64,000 bases of DNA from Parus major (lineage: Eukaryota; Chordata; Aves; Passeriformes; Paridae), in contig NC_031774.1 in the NCBI RefSeq assembly GCF_001522545.3, forward strand, positions 17,794,296-17,858,295, written 5' to 3'. A model generated the notes under the pieces. It was not told the DNA's origin, did no database searches, and was given only the letters and a program-made list of their open reading frames with translations. The translations under genes were made by a program, and so were the position numbers. Positions 1-13,601 of this stretch are shown here, piece by piece; the first letter of the stretch is position 1, and every line of letters starts with the position of its first letter.

Positions 1-3000
1 TGATGCAGGTTTGGAGGCTGAGATTGTTTTATTTCCACACAGATCTCATGTGTGAATACAGAACACTGCAGTGAAAGAAACATGCACATTACTCTGCATA
101 TGATTCCCCAGTGAGGTGCCTCTCTGTTTAGGCAGAGTTTTCCAGCAGTCAGTTGTCCTTCATAAGCTGAGCAGCAAATGCTGCAACCCAAGATGCTCAG
201 AAAGTTGTCTATTATTGTAGCTATTGCCATTAGTGAAAACTTCCAGCTTAAGAGGGAGTGGCAATAGCTATAGCATGGTACTAAAGGCAGAGGTTCCAGT
301 AGCAAATGATGAAGCCTAAGAAAACTCTGCAAGCTTGAGATCATGGGAAATATAGGAATCACTGACCCTATATAGTCTGCACACTTTCTTCTGCCAGCTG
401 ATGCTAAATCTACATTTGTTTTGAACAGTAGAGAGGGAAGAGGTTGGCTGGCAAAGGGTAGAGTCAGGATGTCCACTGATCTGTGTCCTTGCTCTGAAGT
501 TTGACAGTGCTGTTGGAGACCTTCAAGCCATTCTGTTTTCCTTTGGCAGCCACTGCAGTCCAGCCCTGAGGGAGGACCTTGCTAGCTGATTTGGAATGTG
601 GTTTTTGCATTGATGCTGACTCAGATGGCTTACATGGGTAAATTCTGAACCTCATCTACCTGCTACTGTTTCCTGAGATGTCTGGGGAGTCAGAGCATGG
701 GAGCAGACCATTTGTCATCCCCAAATCAAAAGAAATATTTGAAAAGTTCACTTGGAAACACAAATGGTCATTGGCTAGGGATCAAATGTGGGACTCTCTT
801 ACACTTGAATAACCCCATATGGAATGGTATTGGCAGGAGCCAGAACCCTCTAGGGCATACAGACATGCTGCATTACACATCTGAAATGCATGGCTGTGCA
901 TGAAGACTGCCAGAGTCAGCAAGAAACAGCTGCAAAAGAAGCACCAGATTTTGATGTAATATGTACTGCCTTCCACTGGATCAGAAACGAAATCTGTGGG
1001 GAAGAGGGAGAGCTGTCCATTCAGGCAACCTAGCTTTCTATGGTAAAATGGTCACTTCTTCTGCCAGCTTTCAGCAAGGGATTAGATCCCCTCAGCAAAA
1101 TGACACCCCACAACCTACACCCAAGGAGCACCCACCAAGGACACAAGCTGCAAAGACAGAGTAAAATTTCTAAATCCCTGTTGGATTTGGGGCTTTCAGC
1201 CCTGCTATGTCACTGTGAGCCCAGGAATTGCCAAGGAGAACAAATATTTTCTAATATGATGACCCAGAGGGGGTTAATTACATATGAATTCACTCTGCTC
1301 TGCTCAGCCATTGAAAGTTGTTGGATACTGATAGAGCGATAAAAGGTTGAGCTCAGCTGTCACTCGGTGGTGAAGCAGGGCTGGTGCTCTTTGGCAGTGG
1401 TAGCGGAACAAATAGGTTGGGAGGAGGTGTTCTACCTGCCTGGTGAGAATCTGGCTGGAAGAAGTGGCTTTAAGGTTCAGATTCCTCCAGGGAGAGTGAA
1501 GCTGGGGGATGGAGAGTGTGGCCATAAGCATAATATGTGCTAGTTCAATGTCAAACATCTTGAAATACTCTGGGTTTATTTTTCCTAAAAACACAGCACT
1601 CTGCTGGTTACTGTAGGCTGCAAGGTACACTTGCTCTTAGGCTTTTTTCTCTGATCCTAAGCATTATAAATCTGTCTTATTGCTAGTGGGTGAAAGCTCA
1701 GGTATCTAAATCACTATTATGAAACTGGAAATACACCATCTGAAAGCCGTATTTCATGACTGCAAAATAGCCAGAGTTGACAATGCTGCAGATAGCTCAG
1801 GTCCAATACATCTGAATTAATTTCCAAAGGTTCCTCTCCTGCATTTCCTCCTCTTAAAGGCTCCTGACTGGTCTGATGTGGTTGATCTTGATTAATAATG
1901 CAGAGATGTGTGAGAAGGCAAAAGCAGCATCAATCCCTAGAGGCAGTTCAATAAAGCAACAAATGGTTTTCTCCTGAGGTGTGTATTTATCCTGATGGTG
2001 CTGTGATGAGACAGATAAAAAGCTATGTAGGAAGGCTGGTTCTGGTGACTCCTGGAGCAACAGGCATTTTGCACGGCTCCCTTCTGCCTCAAGACAGATT
2101 ATAGGTTTGGGTCTCCTCTTCCTCAGCAGAAGTACTCATGAGATCCTGGCTCCTTACAGTCTCAGCTCCTGAGAGCTCAGAGAACATAAACATTTTGTCC
2201 TACAGGCCCCAGCTGCTCTGGAGACTATAACTTTAAACTTCACTTCCAGGGGGAGCCAGAGAAGCAAATAAGTAGTCGAGGATTAAACCGAAGTGATTGG
2301 AATGGGGACCTCTTCTGTGTCAGTTCTGTGGCTGCTTTACCAGAGTGGCACAACATGCATGGAGAGGCTTGGGATTAGCAGACATAGTTTAAATGTCCTT
2401 GCTATGGTAGTTTATATAAGATGCATGATATCCTATTGGATGAAATGATGCCCTGATTAGCTCACTCCCCTGTTTTCTATTCACATTGCTCAGATGTGTT
2501 TCAGTGCTGGTAGAGGTAGCAATGTAGTAATATAGGTTCTCAGTGTGGATAAAATGGCATTGCTTTGTTTCCTTCAGAAAATCAGTTCATCTTCTCACAC
2601 ACAGGTCTAGACTAAGATTTTCCTATTCACTCCTGTACCTTTGTTCAAGGGAACAAACCCTTGAACCACCACCAATGTAACTCTGCTCTGTCTTCCTGCA
2701 TCTTACTGGCAGGAGCTGGTCCAACCAGCCACCACTCAACACCCTCCTGACACGCTTGTACAGACAGAGCTCCTCAGTAACACGCTGGGAGCCCATTATT
2801 CCAAGGCCTTTTTGACTCTGGGCTCTACCACCAGCTTTAAGATTGCAGGACCTCCTGAGGGGCTGAGAATAAATGGGCTGTGTATGTGTTTGTCAGGACT
2901 GGGTATGTGGCCTGCAGCAAGGCATGCAGGCAAAATGGAAATACCTGAGAAGCAGCATTACCAGAATGTCCAGAGGGACAGACTCTGATGGCACACATGC

Positions 3001-5381
3001 ACCTCCACACTCAGACAAGTACCCTCTGTGCATGCAGTGACAAATGAAACTTAACATGAACCAAAGGAAAAATGCAGCTCGGCAACTCAAACCCTCAGCA
3101 GAAAGAAACCAATGTGAAAGCACATCTGCAAAAAATATGGCAAATTAACAACCTTATTCATTAACAAATTCTCTTGTGATGAGTAATGTCTCCTGGCACC
3201 TAGCAAGCAGTCAACCTCAAGCTAGCAGAAGTCAGGAAGGATGTTGAATAATCCTGTTTTTTGCATCAGGTAACCATTCTGAATGCATGTGTCCTCTCTA
3301 GCTCTTTTAGAGGCTCTAGCCCTTTCAAAGGGAAGGCTGCAAGCTGTAGTTGCAATCCATGAATATGACCCCTGAAATGTAGTTATTTCTTTCAAGAGTC
3401 CTGGCCCTCTTTTGCAGGATCTCCAGTTTTCACTTCCCTTTCTGCTCTCTACCCTATTAAACCAGAGAGACAATATGTTACTGTAAGTTAGAAACTACTA
3501 AAAGTGGTCTGTGATCTGCTAAAAACTTGGGAAGTTTTCTCTGGCCTTTTGGGTAACTGTGTGCACTTCCCCAGGTATTGCTTAACTTGCTTGGACTGCT
3601 GAAGCTTTGACGTGGCTTTAGGATGTAAGGGAAAACAGTGGCTGTGTGCAGCCATTAACAAATGGAGGGCCACAGACCTCACTCACTGACATCAGGGGCC
3701 AGCAATGGCAGATTTTTTCACTGTGTTGTTGTTCAATGAGTTGTGCAACCACTCAGGGTTTAGAAGGATTGCACCCATTACCTTATTAATTCAAACAGCA
3801 TGCTGCCAGCCTCAGATAAAGGGGAGCTAACAACCTCCTGCAGTGTCAGGGGCTTGTTTTTGTTGTTTTCTAAGCCAACATCTGTGAACATTTTCCCTGG
3901 AGTGAAGAAACTTCCTCTAGTCGGGTATTTTCTGATGACCGAAGGAGCAGAGGAGTGGCATGTGGCCATATTGCTTCATACTGATAGACAAAAAAAGGTC
4001 TGTAAGTATATTTGTTTGCTCAAGGGTTTTTCTTTTCTGATGTGATTATGTTTTTTTTTCTTTTTTTCCCTTATGCTTTTGCAATATCAGTGATGTTGAG
4101 TCCTCTCTTTCTCACTTTTGATGGAATACTTGTGAACTACCAAGGGGGTGCCTAATACAGAGATAAGACTCATGACTTTACATCTGATTGCCAGCCCTAA
4201 ATAATTTCCAGGTTCCTTTTCCTGTACTCCTCCTATAAACAGCTCTCCAGGGTACACAGATCTTTGAGATAAGCTCCCAAGCCACCTGCTCTCTTCTCAC
4301 CTGCTGTTCTTTTTTCTCTTGGCATGAAATGTCTGGCTAAGGTTTCTGTCCCAAAGGACCTAACAGCTGCTGAACTGGGTTATTATCTGCAGAGAAAGGA
4401 GATAGGGAAACAGAGAGACCAGTAACTTAGATCTAATTTTTTCCTCTCCAAGAGAGGAACATTCATGAGACTAAAAGGTAAGAAAATAAGCTTTGTTTGA
4501 ATTGTCAGCTCTGTGTTGTGTCTTCTCTCAAGAGTGATCAATCTACGTGGCTTCTGCCGGCCCAAAACTAATTCTTAGTAGCCAACAAAACAGAGTTTCT
4601 CTCCCTGCACCAATAGAGAGCTCCTGTTAACTCACCCTGAAGTTGTATTAGCTGGTTTTTCTGAGTCTTTCGCAAGGCACCATCCATCTGTACTCAGCTT
4701 GTGTTTCATCGCATTCACCATGTCCCTATCCAAGATACAGCCTGTACTTTTCTGTCCTCTACACCACCCCTTGTCAGCTTTGGGTGAAACCCTTACTTCT
4801 TGGACTTTGCCCTTTGTCCTTCCACATTATTATACTAAAAAAGTGCTCTAAAAAGACTGAATGGGCCTGTGGCCAAGTCATCCAGCCCATGCCATATGAT
4901 TGATAGTGGAAGATACTTCTCTGGATCCTGCAAAGAGTTGTGGAGAGCTAAACCACCTGGAACTATTGTGCTGCCCTTAGGCACAGCTGTCAGATGGTAC
5001 AGTGCGACTATTTCTGTTATTTGTATCCTTTTCCCTCTCTATCCTCTTTCTTCTCACAAGGACACCAGATTTGGTCTGATTTGAGCACCATGATGCACCC
5101 ATCACAATGAGACCTGGTGGAATTTGGTGTAAGACTGTTTCTCAGGGAGCCACTCAAGAGTTCCTGCTTAAACTCTCTTTTCCCCTCCCCTAATAGAACA
5201 CCCTTACTTCTCCTTGTAGTGGATTCTGTCTCTCATCTAGCAAATACCCTTTGAGCCAATTTGCATTGCTGGAGAGCAAATCTGAACCAAAGGAGTTTCC
5301 ACACTTCTGATTTGGGAAACATAGATTACAAAAGCAGTCAGCCCAGAGCAACAAGCAGGAAAGCTTAGCTGTTGACTAGAC

Positions 5382-5501
5382 CAGGGGTCTTCAAAGGGGG
5401 GGGTGTGTGCATACCATGTGTGCACCATGGGGTGCACAAGACTATTCAAAACTTTTTTACTGATAGTGGTATGCAAGATCAAAAAAGTTTGGAGACCATG
5501 G
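5382..5501. mobile_element. Possible non-autonomous hAT-type DNA transposon (MITE)
   Basis: A segment of about 120 bp is bounded by imperfect terminal inverted repeats. The left end reads CAGGGGTCTTCAAA, and the reverse complement of the right end reads CCATGGTCTCCAAACTTTTT. A CAG start followed by TCTTCAAA/TCCAAACTTTTT is typical of hAT/Charlie-type ends. Inside, the two halves are also partly complementary (GGTATGCA/TGCATACC-type segments). No coding capacity is visible. A clean 8-bp target-site duplication was not found, so the exact ends are uncertain. Confidence 0.45.
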
Positions 5502-8500
5502 ATCTACATTTACAACAACACACCTTCCCCTCCATGCTGTTCTGTCTGGAGGGTTTTAGCTCTACATTTATGTCCTAGGAGCCAACAGGATTAGACATTG
5601 TAAGGGCACTTCAAACTTGCTTATGAACAGAAAGACCTCAGAGACAGGACAGCCACATGAAAAAGAGATGGCCAGGGACCAGGGAGGGATGTCTGCTGGC
5701 TGGGTTTCTGCCTATACACAAGACAGGGGCAATTATTTGCCCTGTGGACAAGCAGATCTCCAAGGACTGACATGAGTCAATGTTTGCCAAGTGTTGTTTT
5801 CTATTTTCAAGGTGATCCTCTGAAGACCTGAACATGAATACTGACAGATGGTGATCTCTGGTATAGTGAATGTGAGTGTTTTTAGTATAAGAGCACACAT
5901 TTTAGTACCATTGAAAAAGCAACACTTATGCTTATAAAGGGCAACAGATATCTTGCCCCATTAATATTGACATTTTTGCTTACTTGTAGTTGGCTGTTGT
6001 GTTAGGCAGTACCACATTCTGCATTCACATCAAGTCTGTCATCTTAATGAAAATATAAGAAGTGAAGCCAAAGAAGACATATATCTGTCCACTGATGATT
6101 AAGGGACATGGATGTACATGTGTGTATGTTTTTTGGAAATATTTCTACTTTTTCTACCATTATTTAGGTGTGTGGTTTCAGGGTAAGAAAATGGCTGCCA
6201 CCTCTAAACAACTGACATTTTGAAGTGATTACCAGCAGGTTTCAGAGTTAAATGACCTGGTTGTAAGGATGGAGGCAGTGCATACTTTCTGTCAGTTTGA
6301 GAGAGGCAGAAGAGACGCTGCTATGACCAGAGATTGTACTGCAGCTGTAAGATCAAGCACGTGGAAATCCATTGAAAAGCACTTTTCTAGCTCTGAAGGT
6401 ATCACTGTGGAGAAAAGGGGCAGAAGGACACACCAAACTGAAGGGAAGGCAGCAGAAGCAGTAGCTGGTGACAGTCTTTTCTTCTGCACAGTTTGTATCA
6501 AATGGTCTTTAGGAGTGTTGGAAGCCCATTTTCTCTGTCTCCAGCAGCCTGGGAAACCTTGCAAGCAGCACAGGTTGCAGCCTGAAACTCAGATTGTTTT
6601 GGAACTGTGTTACAGAGGTGTGGTGGGACAGGCACAAAACATCCCATCTTGCCTCAGAAATGTGCAACTGTTGGTGGGGCACTGAGAAATGCTCCCCTGC
6701 CAGCCTGCTCCCCCATTACACTGGCCCCTTGGACAGCCTCCAAGTACTTATTAGCAGCTGCTCTGTTGAGATCTGTGCAGGAGATCTGATGCAGCAGGAG
6801 GAGATGGTCTGTCACCAAAGTGGCATGAGGGTGGGCTTATATCAAAGACATTCATTTTGGCTGACAGGATGGCAATAGGTTAATCAAGCAGAAAAAGCAG
6901 TGAGCAGAAGATGCTTTAACCCTTTTCTGCTTCCTTGGAGGCTCTGGAAAAGGGAATCAGTCCTTAAAGCACCCTCAGATGTGTCGAGCCTTGTTGAGCC
7001 TGCTTTCCAGGCCTTCAGTCCAATTCCCCACTGGTGTTCAGGCTATCTCTGCTATCTCCTTTCATCACCCCACTCCTTTGAGGCTTTTTGTCAGTCCTGG
7101 GTCACGGCTGGGAAAGCCACAGAGTCTTGGGCAGGCTAGGGAGGAAATCCTCATATGGCACTATTAGTGGTCAGCTCTCAGCTCACTAAAGAGATGATTA
7201 TTTAGGAAAATAAGCACCAGAAAGTATGCTAATGGTTAACTGCCCTCACTTGCCCTCTGTACCTGATCTCAGGAGGAGACTGGCACCATGCTTTGCTGTC
7301 CTCCAGCCCCTGTGGATGCTCCATGGACTGGTTTAAAAAATGTGGCTGTTCATGCATGTGCTGTATCATTAGAGCAGCTACCCTGTCCTTTCACCAGTAT
7401 TTCTACTATTTAGAAATAGTTAGTTAATTATGGCTTGTTTGGGATGATTTTTCTTTTTTTTAGCAAAATCTACAGGTACAGACTGTGATGACTTGGTAAT
7501 TATACAGTGCCTCTTTCTATGCAGGGATGCCTCAGAATTTATCTGAATCCAGTCAAAAGTCTTTATCTTAAAATAACCAGCTTTTTTCTTTTGTAGCACA
7601 ACAAACCTAAACCACATCTGCTCCACACTGGGTTAATTTGTGCAGGCCCCTCATCACTTCATGTTTTAATATCGCAGCTATAAACCCTGGAGTGGAAAGG
7701 TGGTGGTCAGAATGGTGACTTGCAGAAATGCCACCAGACACAAGGCTGACAACAACACTGTGAGGCATTGCTTTAATGATATTTGTTTCTTTGAGCTATG
7801 CAAACAGCTGCAGCCTTTTCATTCTGTGCCTGTCTAAGGCCAGAAGGCTGGTGGCTCAATGGAGCCTGCTGTTAAGGTAGCGAGTGGAGAGAAAATGATG
7901 GAATATTCATTGGCAAATCCATGGCGTGCACACACACAGGCTAAAAATATAGCAAAAAAACACCAACAGCAACATTTGCAGAGCATTCAGCCAGTTCTGG
8001 CTTCACCTGTACATAATCTTCAGATGATCTTGGCATCAAATCAAGATCCTGGTGTGTGGTGTGAGGAGGGAGGGAGGAGGAGGACTGAAGCAGGAAGTCC
8101 CGTGTTTGACTTGAATTCGTTGCACTCAAAATCAGCTGTGGTGAAGTTTGGGACTGGGAAAATAGCATTTGAGCTTGACTACTTATTATTGATGATCTTT
8201 TCAAGCAAGAAAACCCCTGCTTTCAGCATAAAGGATATAAGCTCAAGTTCCAGGTTATTATTTTTATGCATTCCTAATCCCTCAAGTTAAAAATGCCCCT
8301 GGCATAGCTGTAGGCAAAGATGGGATTTGGTAACTACTGTCAATGTTACTTTTTTTGTCTTTTCATAACGGCAGGTCCCTGTTCTCTGCCACTCCACCCA
8401 AACCCCAACTTTTCCCACTGTATGGATTCTTGCTTATGTTGCTTTTCCAGCATTGCTTTCTGAAGGGGTTACCTCTTGTTCCCAAACTTATTCTCTCCAC

Positions 8501-9120
8501 CAGCTTGGGCTGTTCTGCAAAAAAAAGGAAGCAGCAAGTGCAAAGCATTCTAGCATGAGTCAGAAATCCTTATGGATGAGCTAAACAGAGCGGAGCAGAA
8601 ACCAGGTCAACAGCAGCTCTTATGAGAATTTAGCTGTATCCCTGGAGTGGCCATTCTGATGTGTCCTCCCAGCCCTTCTACTTCCCTGCACGGTCACACC
8701 TATGCCAGGAGGGGCCTGCATAAAATCTTGTGTGGCCAAGGCAGGTTGTACTGATCAGCAACAGCACGTTTCGTTTTTCCTTAGGAAAAAAATCATCAAT
8801 TAACTTTCTGGAAGTGTTTTCCACCCCCATTGGTGAAGCAAAGCCTGTCTGCTCCCTTTCAGAATGGTGTTTTGCATGTGAGGACCAGCTCTTGTGTGTG
8901 TCTGTACAATAAGCATCGGACAAGTCCCACATCTCTCTCAACACGAACATTACAAACCAGAAGCAGAAAACACCACATTCTCCCCCTTGTGGTGATGTTA
9001 CAGTCTCTGCATCACGAGAAATTCAAATGCCAGGACAGCCAACATCGTGGATTTAGACACTTGGGAATTGGATCGAGCTAATCTGGCAAACTGCAGTTCT
9101 GGTTTATTATATAACCCTCC

Positions 9121-9154
9121 AGGATGTATAGGTATGTACAGGATGTATAGGTAC
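9121..9154. repeat. Short imperfect tandem duplication
   Basis: Two adjacent copies of a segment beginning AGGATGTATAGGTA occur at 9121-9139 and 9140-9154; the second copy lacks four bases. It looks like a local replication-slippage product with no evident function. Confidence 0.7.
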
Positions 9155-11714
9155 AGGAGGGCAGCATTGCCTGCTGAAGTGTGTACTAGGCCACATGAAT
9201 GGAGCACAGCTGCCAGCTGCAGCCCAGAGCTGAGCTGCAACAGCACTCCCATCCAGACTTCTCAACACCTTCCACGGATGAAGTGTGCATTTGTGCTTGG
9301 CTAAGAGATTTTCCTGGCTGCAGTGTGTTGGTAGGGCAGAACAGTGGGGCTGTGGTTAATCACTTCTCAAGAGCTGCTTTCTGCCTTGTGCCATGAACCC
9401 AAAGCAACTTTAAGTTTTCTGATACCCCCTTTCTGCCCTACCTCTTGCACAGTTTGTGGCTCTCTTTGGTCGCAGGCACTCTCCATTTTCAGCCAGACTT
9501 AGTTAAAGATGGAAGAAATAGAAAGCTAAGTAAAGGTAGATGAGAGCAGGATGTTGCAACGCGTTGCTCCACGACGTCAGGTACAACACACATCTGACAA
9601 TCCACTGTTAGAAATATCTTTCAGGCTGTTTCTGTGAGGAGGTAATGTATATTTAACATGTGCTTCAGAGATTCCCATGGCTTCTGAGAGGAAGAATTCT
9701 TGGCAGAGTGTGATATGCATTTTTCATGGCAAAGCTGCAGTAACATGATGCCAGTGGCACAGCTCTAGGAGTTTGAACATTAACAGGAGCATTCTGATGA
9801 GTCCCATGTTATATCAGTGGCTGTATGTTCTGCAGATGCACAGAGAAGATAATTTTGTAGCTGTTTACATGCATTTAGTACTTTACAGCATTTAAAACTA
9901 CAGTCAATTTGATGACCTCTCCTTGTGACCAATTTTTAATTTGATGTATATTGTTAAAATTAAATTACATGAGAGTCTTGGTTTTAAAAGAAGTTTAAAA
10001 AGAGCATTTGGGATTTAATTATGAAATGTTTTAAGTCACTACTGTCAGTGGATGGGAACCCCTCTGCTCAAATATGAGGAGTAAATCTCAGTGAAATTTA
10101 GATAAATTTATCCACATTATCACTTTTAAGGGCACTTGTTTTACATTTCCATATGCTTTCTCACATACACTAAAACCAATTTAGAATGATAGTCAAGATT
10201 TGTATGCAGTATCTTGCTTGAGGAAGCTAGAATGCTCTGAAAAGACTCAAAAATTAGAAGAGTTGGCCAGACTCATGATTTGGTGGGACTGAATTCAAGG
10301 CTGGGAAAAATGTATGATCAGAAAGAAATCCAATTCCCTTCAAGACTGCCATATCAAAGCGAGCCATTTTACACTTGGCTGCAGGAGGGCAAGGTCTCTC
10401 TTTCCCCAGCTAAAATGTCTCTTCTGTCATCCAAGGAAAACCAGTGCTCCTGCAGTCTGTGCTGCCTCAGTTGCACAGAGCAATAGTGCCTATTCCAGCA
10501 TTGGTATTTTGCAGAGAATGTAATTCCCAATGAATGTATTTCCTTATCACACCACTGTCTTTAAAAATAAAAGCTCCAAAGAATCATCATGGAATTTTTT
10601 TTCACAATGTGATTTTCATTAGTAATTTATTCAGTCTAGCAGATGCCAGCATGCAAACTATGCAAAGAGCAAATCTCTTCCTCCAAGTGTAAATATTTAT
10701 AGATCATATTAAATGGTATTTAGTACTGTGCAAACATATTGTCAACAGTTCTAGCCAGATTCTTCCCTAATCGCAGCCTGGGAGTTGGCACAGGCATGTC
10801 CTCCATGAGAAGATGGTTATCAGAAAAAATAATAGCAGGCTAAATAGGTTCTTGGCTTTATTAGATTGGCATTTACACCAGAGGTGAATCTGGCCTACAC
10901 CAAGTTAAAACTCTGTTATAGCAGCTTGCATGTACCACACACAGAGCTGGAAAGATGATGCTTCCCTGGGGGGACAGCTTTCCCAAACAGGCTGGGAACT
11001 CTCTTGGCACTGGACAAAATGGGCTACTACAATGCTGGGCAGGGAGTTTCAACCTTTTGTATGTTTTAATGTAGTTCCACGTTTTATTAGGCATAATAGA
11101 TGTATGACTATTCTTTAACTTGCATTAACTGGCTATGTCTATTTGAATAGCCCAGAAGAACAAATATTCCCCATTCAAATCACCATCTGTTCTTAAAACA
11201 GAAATGTATTATTTCTTAAACACAGATCTGCCTTTTGGTCTCTAGCTCAGCTAGTGCAAAGTCCCTGAATGGGTTAATGTCTGGGACATGGCTTGACTAC
11301 ACTGAAGCCATTTGTGTTTAAACTAATATCCTAAAATTTCCTTTCCTGAACCTCCAGGCCAAAACCCTTTGATAGCATTTTGTTATACCCCATAATCTCT
11401 ACTCTCCTGACAATCTGGAATAAATGCAAACCAACTGAAATCTCATTTATATTCTATGAAAACCTGCTACTGCAAGCATGTCTTAGCATGCTAGCTTTTC
11501 ACATGAGACATATAAAGTTGCAAAGCTCTCTAAACATTTCAAGCTTGTCCTCTGGGTGTCTCAAACAGAACAGCCCAATTGACTTTCTCTGTGCCTCGTA
11601 GGGAGACAGGTGAGTGAGGGCATGTTCATGACATCCCATTCTCTTTGGCTGCATGATCACAGCTTTTTTTCAGTGCTGGTACTTTCCCATTGCACATCTG
11701 GACTTCTCTATGGG

Positions 11715-11715
<1 letters not shown>

Positions 11716-11747
<32 letters not shown>
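11716..11747. repeat. 32-nt poly-T tract
   Basis: An uninterrupted run of 32 T. It could be a homopolymer expansion, or the poly(A) tail of a retrocopy inserted on the minus strand; however, the sequence to its right shows no recognisable gene or poly(A) signal in that orientation. Confidence 0.85.
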
Positions 11748-12418
11748 CCTTCCTGGGACTGTTTTTTCCAGAAATGTGCTTGATTTCCACTACACCTACC
11801 CTGAGGGCCACATGCCCTTGTGCTTTACTCAACAGCTTCACAGTATTTCCTCCACCGTTGTGCTTGGTCCTGCCAGATAATCTGTTCTACATCAGACAGT
11901 CCCCCTGCCCCCTTCAATTGTCTCCTCTAACTCTCTCACGTTGCAGAGCTTCCTTCTCCCTTCCTCCTCCTCTGGAAAGTAATTTCAGTAAATGCTGGTA
12001 TCCTATATGAATGATGGACTGATATATCTATATCATGATATGCCTATACAATGTATGCTGGCAGACATGCTTTAAATGGACTACTTATTGTAGAGTGCTG
12101 GCCAGCTTTGCATTTTATCTATTTTTAATTAACTGATGGACCAAGGTTTCAGTTCCTCCACCTCTTCCTCATTGTTCATTTTGAAAAGCAAATTTTTGTG
12201 CTCTAAAATTACATTGGGATGTGTAAATGGTTTTGGCATCACTTTCATCTGTGGCCAGATTAGCAGCAGCAGACAAATCCATACATGACTTGAAGCAACA
12301 AGGATTTCTTCCTCACCTGTTTAATGGTACAGTTACTATATGAAGTATCTCACAGTCTGGACTGTGTCTGTGTGTGCACAAGGTTGGTTTCTGCACATTT
12401 TTTTTGATGACTATTTTT

Positions 12419-12650
12419 TCATAGCATCACAGAAGGGTTTCACGTGGAAGAGATCTTGAAGACCAGCCAGTTCCAACCCCCTTGCCATGGACAGGGACAC
12501 CTTCCACTAGACCAGGTTGCGCAGGGCTCCATCCAGCCTGGCCTTGAACACTGACAGGGATGGGGCACCCACGGCTTCTCTGGGAGAACTGGACCAAGGA
12601 CTCACCAACCCCACAGTAAAGAATTTCTTCCAGGGTCTAATGCCTCTCTT
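12419..12650 (-). mobile_element. CR1 LINE, 5'-truncated 3' end
   Basis: On the + strand the segment runs from CATAGCATCACAGAAGGGTT through TTCCAACCCCCTTGCCATGG, ACAGGGACACCTTCCACTAG and ACCAGGTTGC to GGCCTTGAACACTGACAGGG and GTAAAGAATTTCTTCC. This is the reverse complement of the characteristic 3' end of avian CR1 retrotransposons, so the element lies on the minus strand with its 3' terminus at the left. It carries no ORF2 and is a dead copy. The right boundary is approximate because similarity fades near 12650. Confidence 0.88.
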
Positions 12651-13186
12651 CTTTGAGCAATCTGTGAATAACTCCAAGGAGCTGAATTCAGGAGACAGTG
12701 TGCTTGCATGGAAATGGGCACCCATGGTTTCCTGCACCTGATGCCATTTCCTGGAGCCAGCTCCACTCTTCGGAGTGCAGCTCAGGTGTTATCATTTATG
12801 TGTCTTTATATACATGAGCAGTACACGGTATATAAAAGATTCAAAGCTCTGTTGCTGGTAGGGCTTGCCCCAGGCAGCTGGGGGCTGCTGATACACAAAC
12901 TTTTGCCATAGACAGCAACATTAAAAACAACAGTACAGCCATGGAAGAGCTGATTTCTGGCCTTTGATTTAGTATTTATCTCAGCAGCATTCTCTGTTTA
13001 AGCAATGCTGCGGGCAGTGGGTTGGCATGTCCAGTGAAGACTTGCACAGTGTAGGGGTTACATGAGAACAGTTATGTCTGGATTATGGCGGAATGTGTGC
13101 TTGTCGCACTCCGGGACAGCAAGACACTGTTAGCCAGTACACCTCATCCAGTTTTGTGGTTTTTTCCTGCTGGGTGGCGATAATGA

Positions 13187-13275
13187 ACCATAGCACGGTT
13201 TGGGGTGGAAGCGACTTTAAAGCTCATCCAGCTCCAGCCCCGCTGCCCCGGGCAGGGACACGTCCAGCCCGCCGT
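13187..13275 (-). mobile_element. CR1 LINE 3'-end fragment at edge of CpG island
   Basis: The + strand shows ACCATAGCACGGTTTGGGGT, GGAAGCGACTTTAAAGCTCA and CATCCAGCTCCAGCCCCGCT, followed by GCAGGGACACGTCC. This tracks the reverse complement of the CR1 3' end but with several CpG-containing substitutions. It is only about 80-90 bp long and lies at the upstream margin of the promoter CpG island. Similarity is lost to the right. Confidence 0.75.
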
Positions 13276-13556
13276 CGGAAACGCGCAAAACGGATCGGCA
13301 TCCACGGGAGCTTTGCCAAGGCCGCTCCTCTGCTGTGCCACGACCCGCGGCGGCGGCGCCGGAGCTCACGGTGCGGAAAACCCCGGGGGAGAAGGAAAAT
13401 AGCCTCGTGTGAGCACAGCCTGTCGCTGCTGTGCCCTAGCCACGACTGCAAAGACCCACCGGTCTCAGGCCGCGGGTAATTCACGCACACCACCGCTGGC
13501 TCCCGGAGGCCGCGGTCGCTCGTCACTTCCGCGGGCAGCGCCCGCCCTCTGCCCCC

Positions 13557-13594
13557 GGGGCCTTCCCGGGGCCTTCCCGGGGCCTTTCCGGGGC
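13557..13594. repeat. 11-bp GC-rich tandem repeat in the promoter
   Basis: Three consecutive copies of GGGGCCTTCCC, the third with one change (GGGGCCTTTCC), are followed by a partial fourth. They lie just upstream of the GC boxes, a position where copy number could alter promoter strength. Confidence 0.85.
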
Positions 13595-13601
13595 GAACGC
13601 C

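Larger units (their letters stand above)
1..13186. other. Intergenic region, left flank
   Basis: No exon with convincing splice sites, protein similarity or codon structure was found. The open frames are short and shadow-like, and none resembles a known family. The composition is ordinary, with few CpG dinucleotides. Recognisable content is a hAT-like element near 5.4 kb, a small tandem duplication at 9.1 kb, a 32-nt poly-T tract at 11.7 kb and a CR1 fragment at 12.4 kb, each listed separately. In human, the neighbour on this side of C11orf24 is LRP5 in divergent orientation; no LRP5 exon or second CpG island was recognised here, so its promoter, if the order is conserved, would lie further left. 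Confidence 0.6.

Noticed and set aside
6269..6685. Plus-strand open frame of 138 codons
   Set aside because: No homology recognised and overlapped by other equally open frames.
7859..8290. Plus-strand open frame of 143 codons
   Set aside because: No family resemblance, low-complexity segments, no splice or promoter context; its length is expected by chance in 64 kb.
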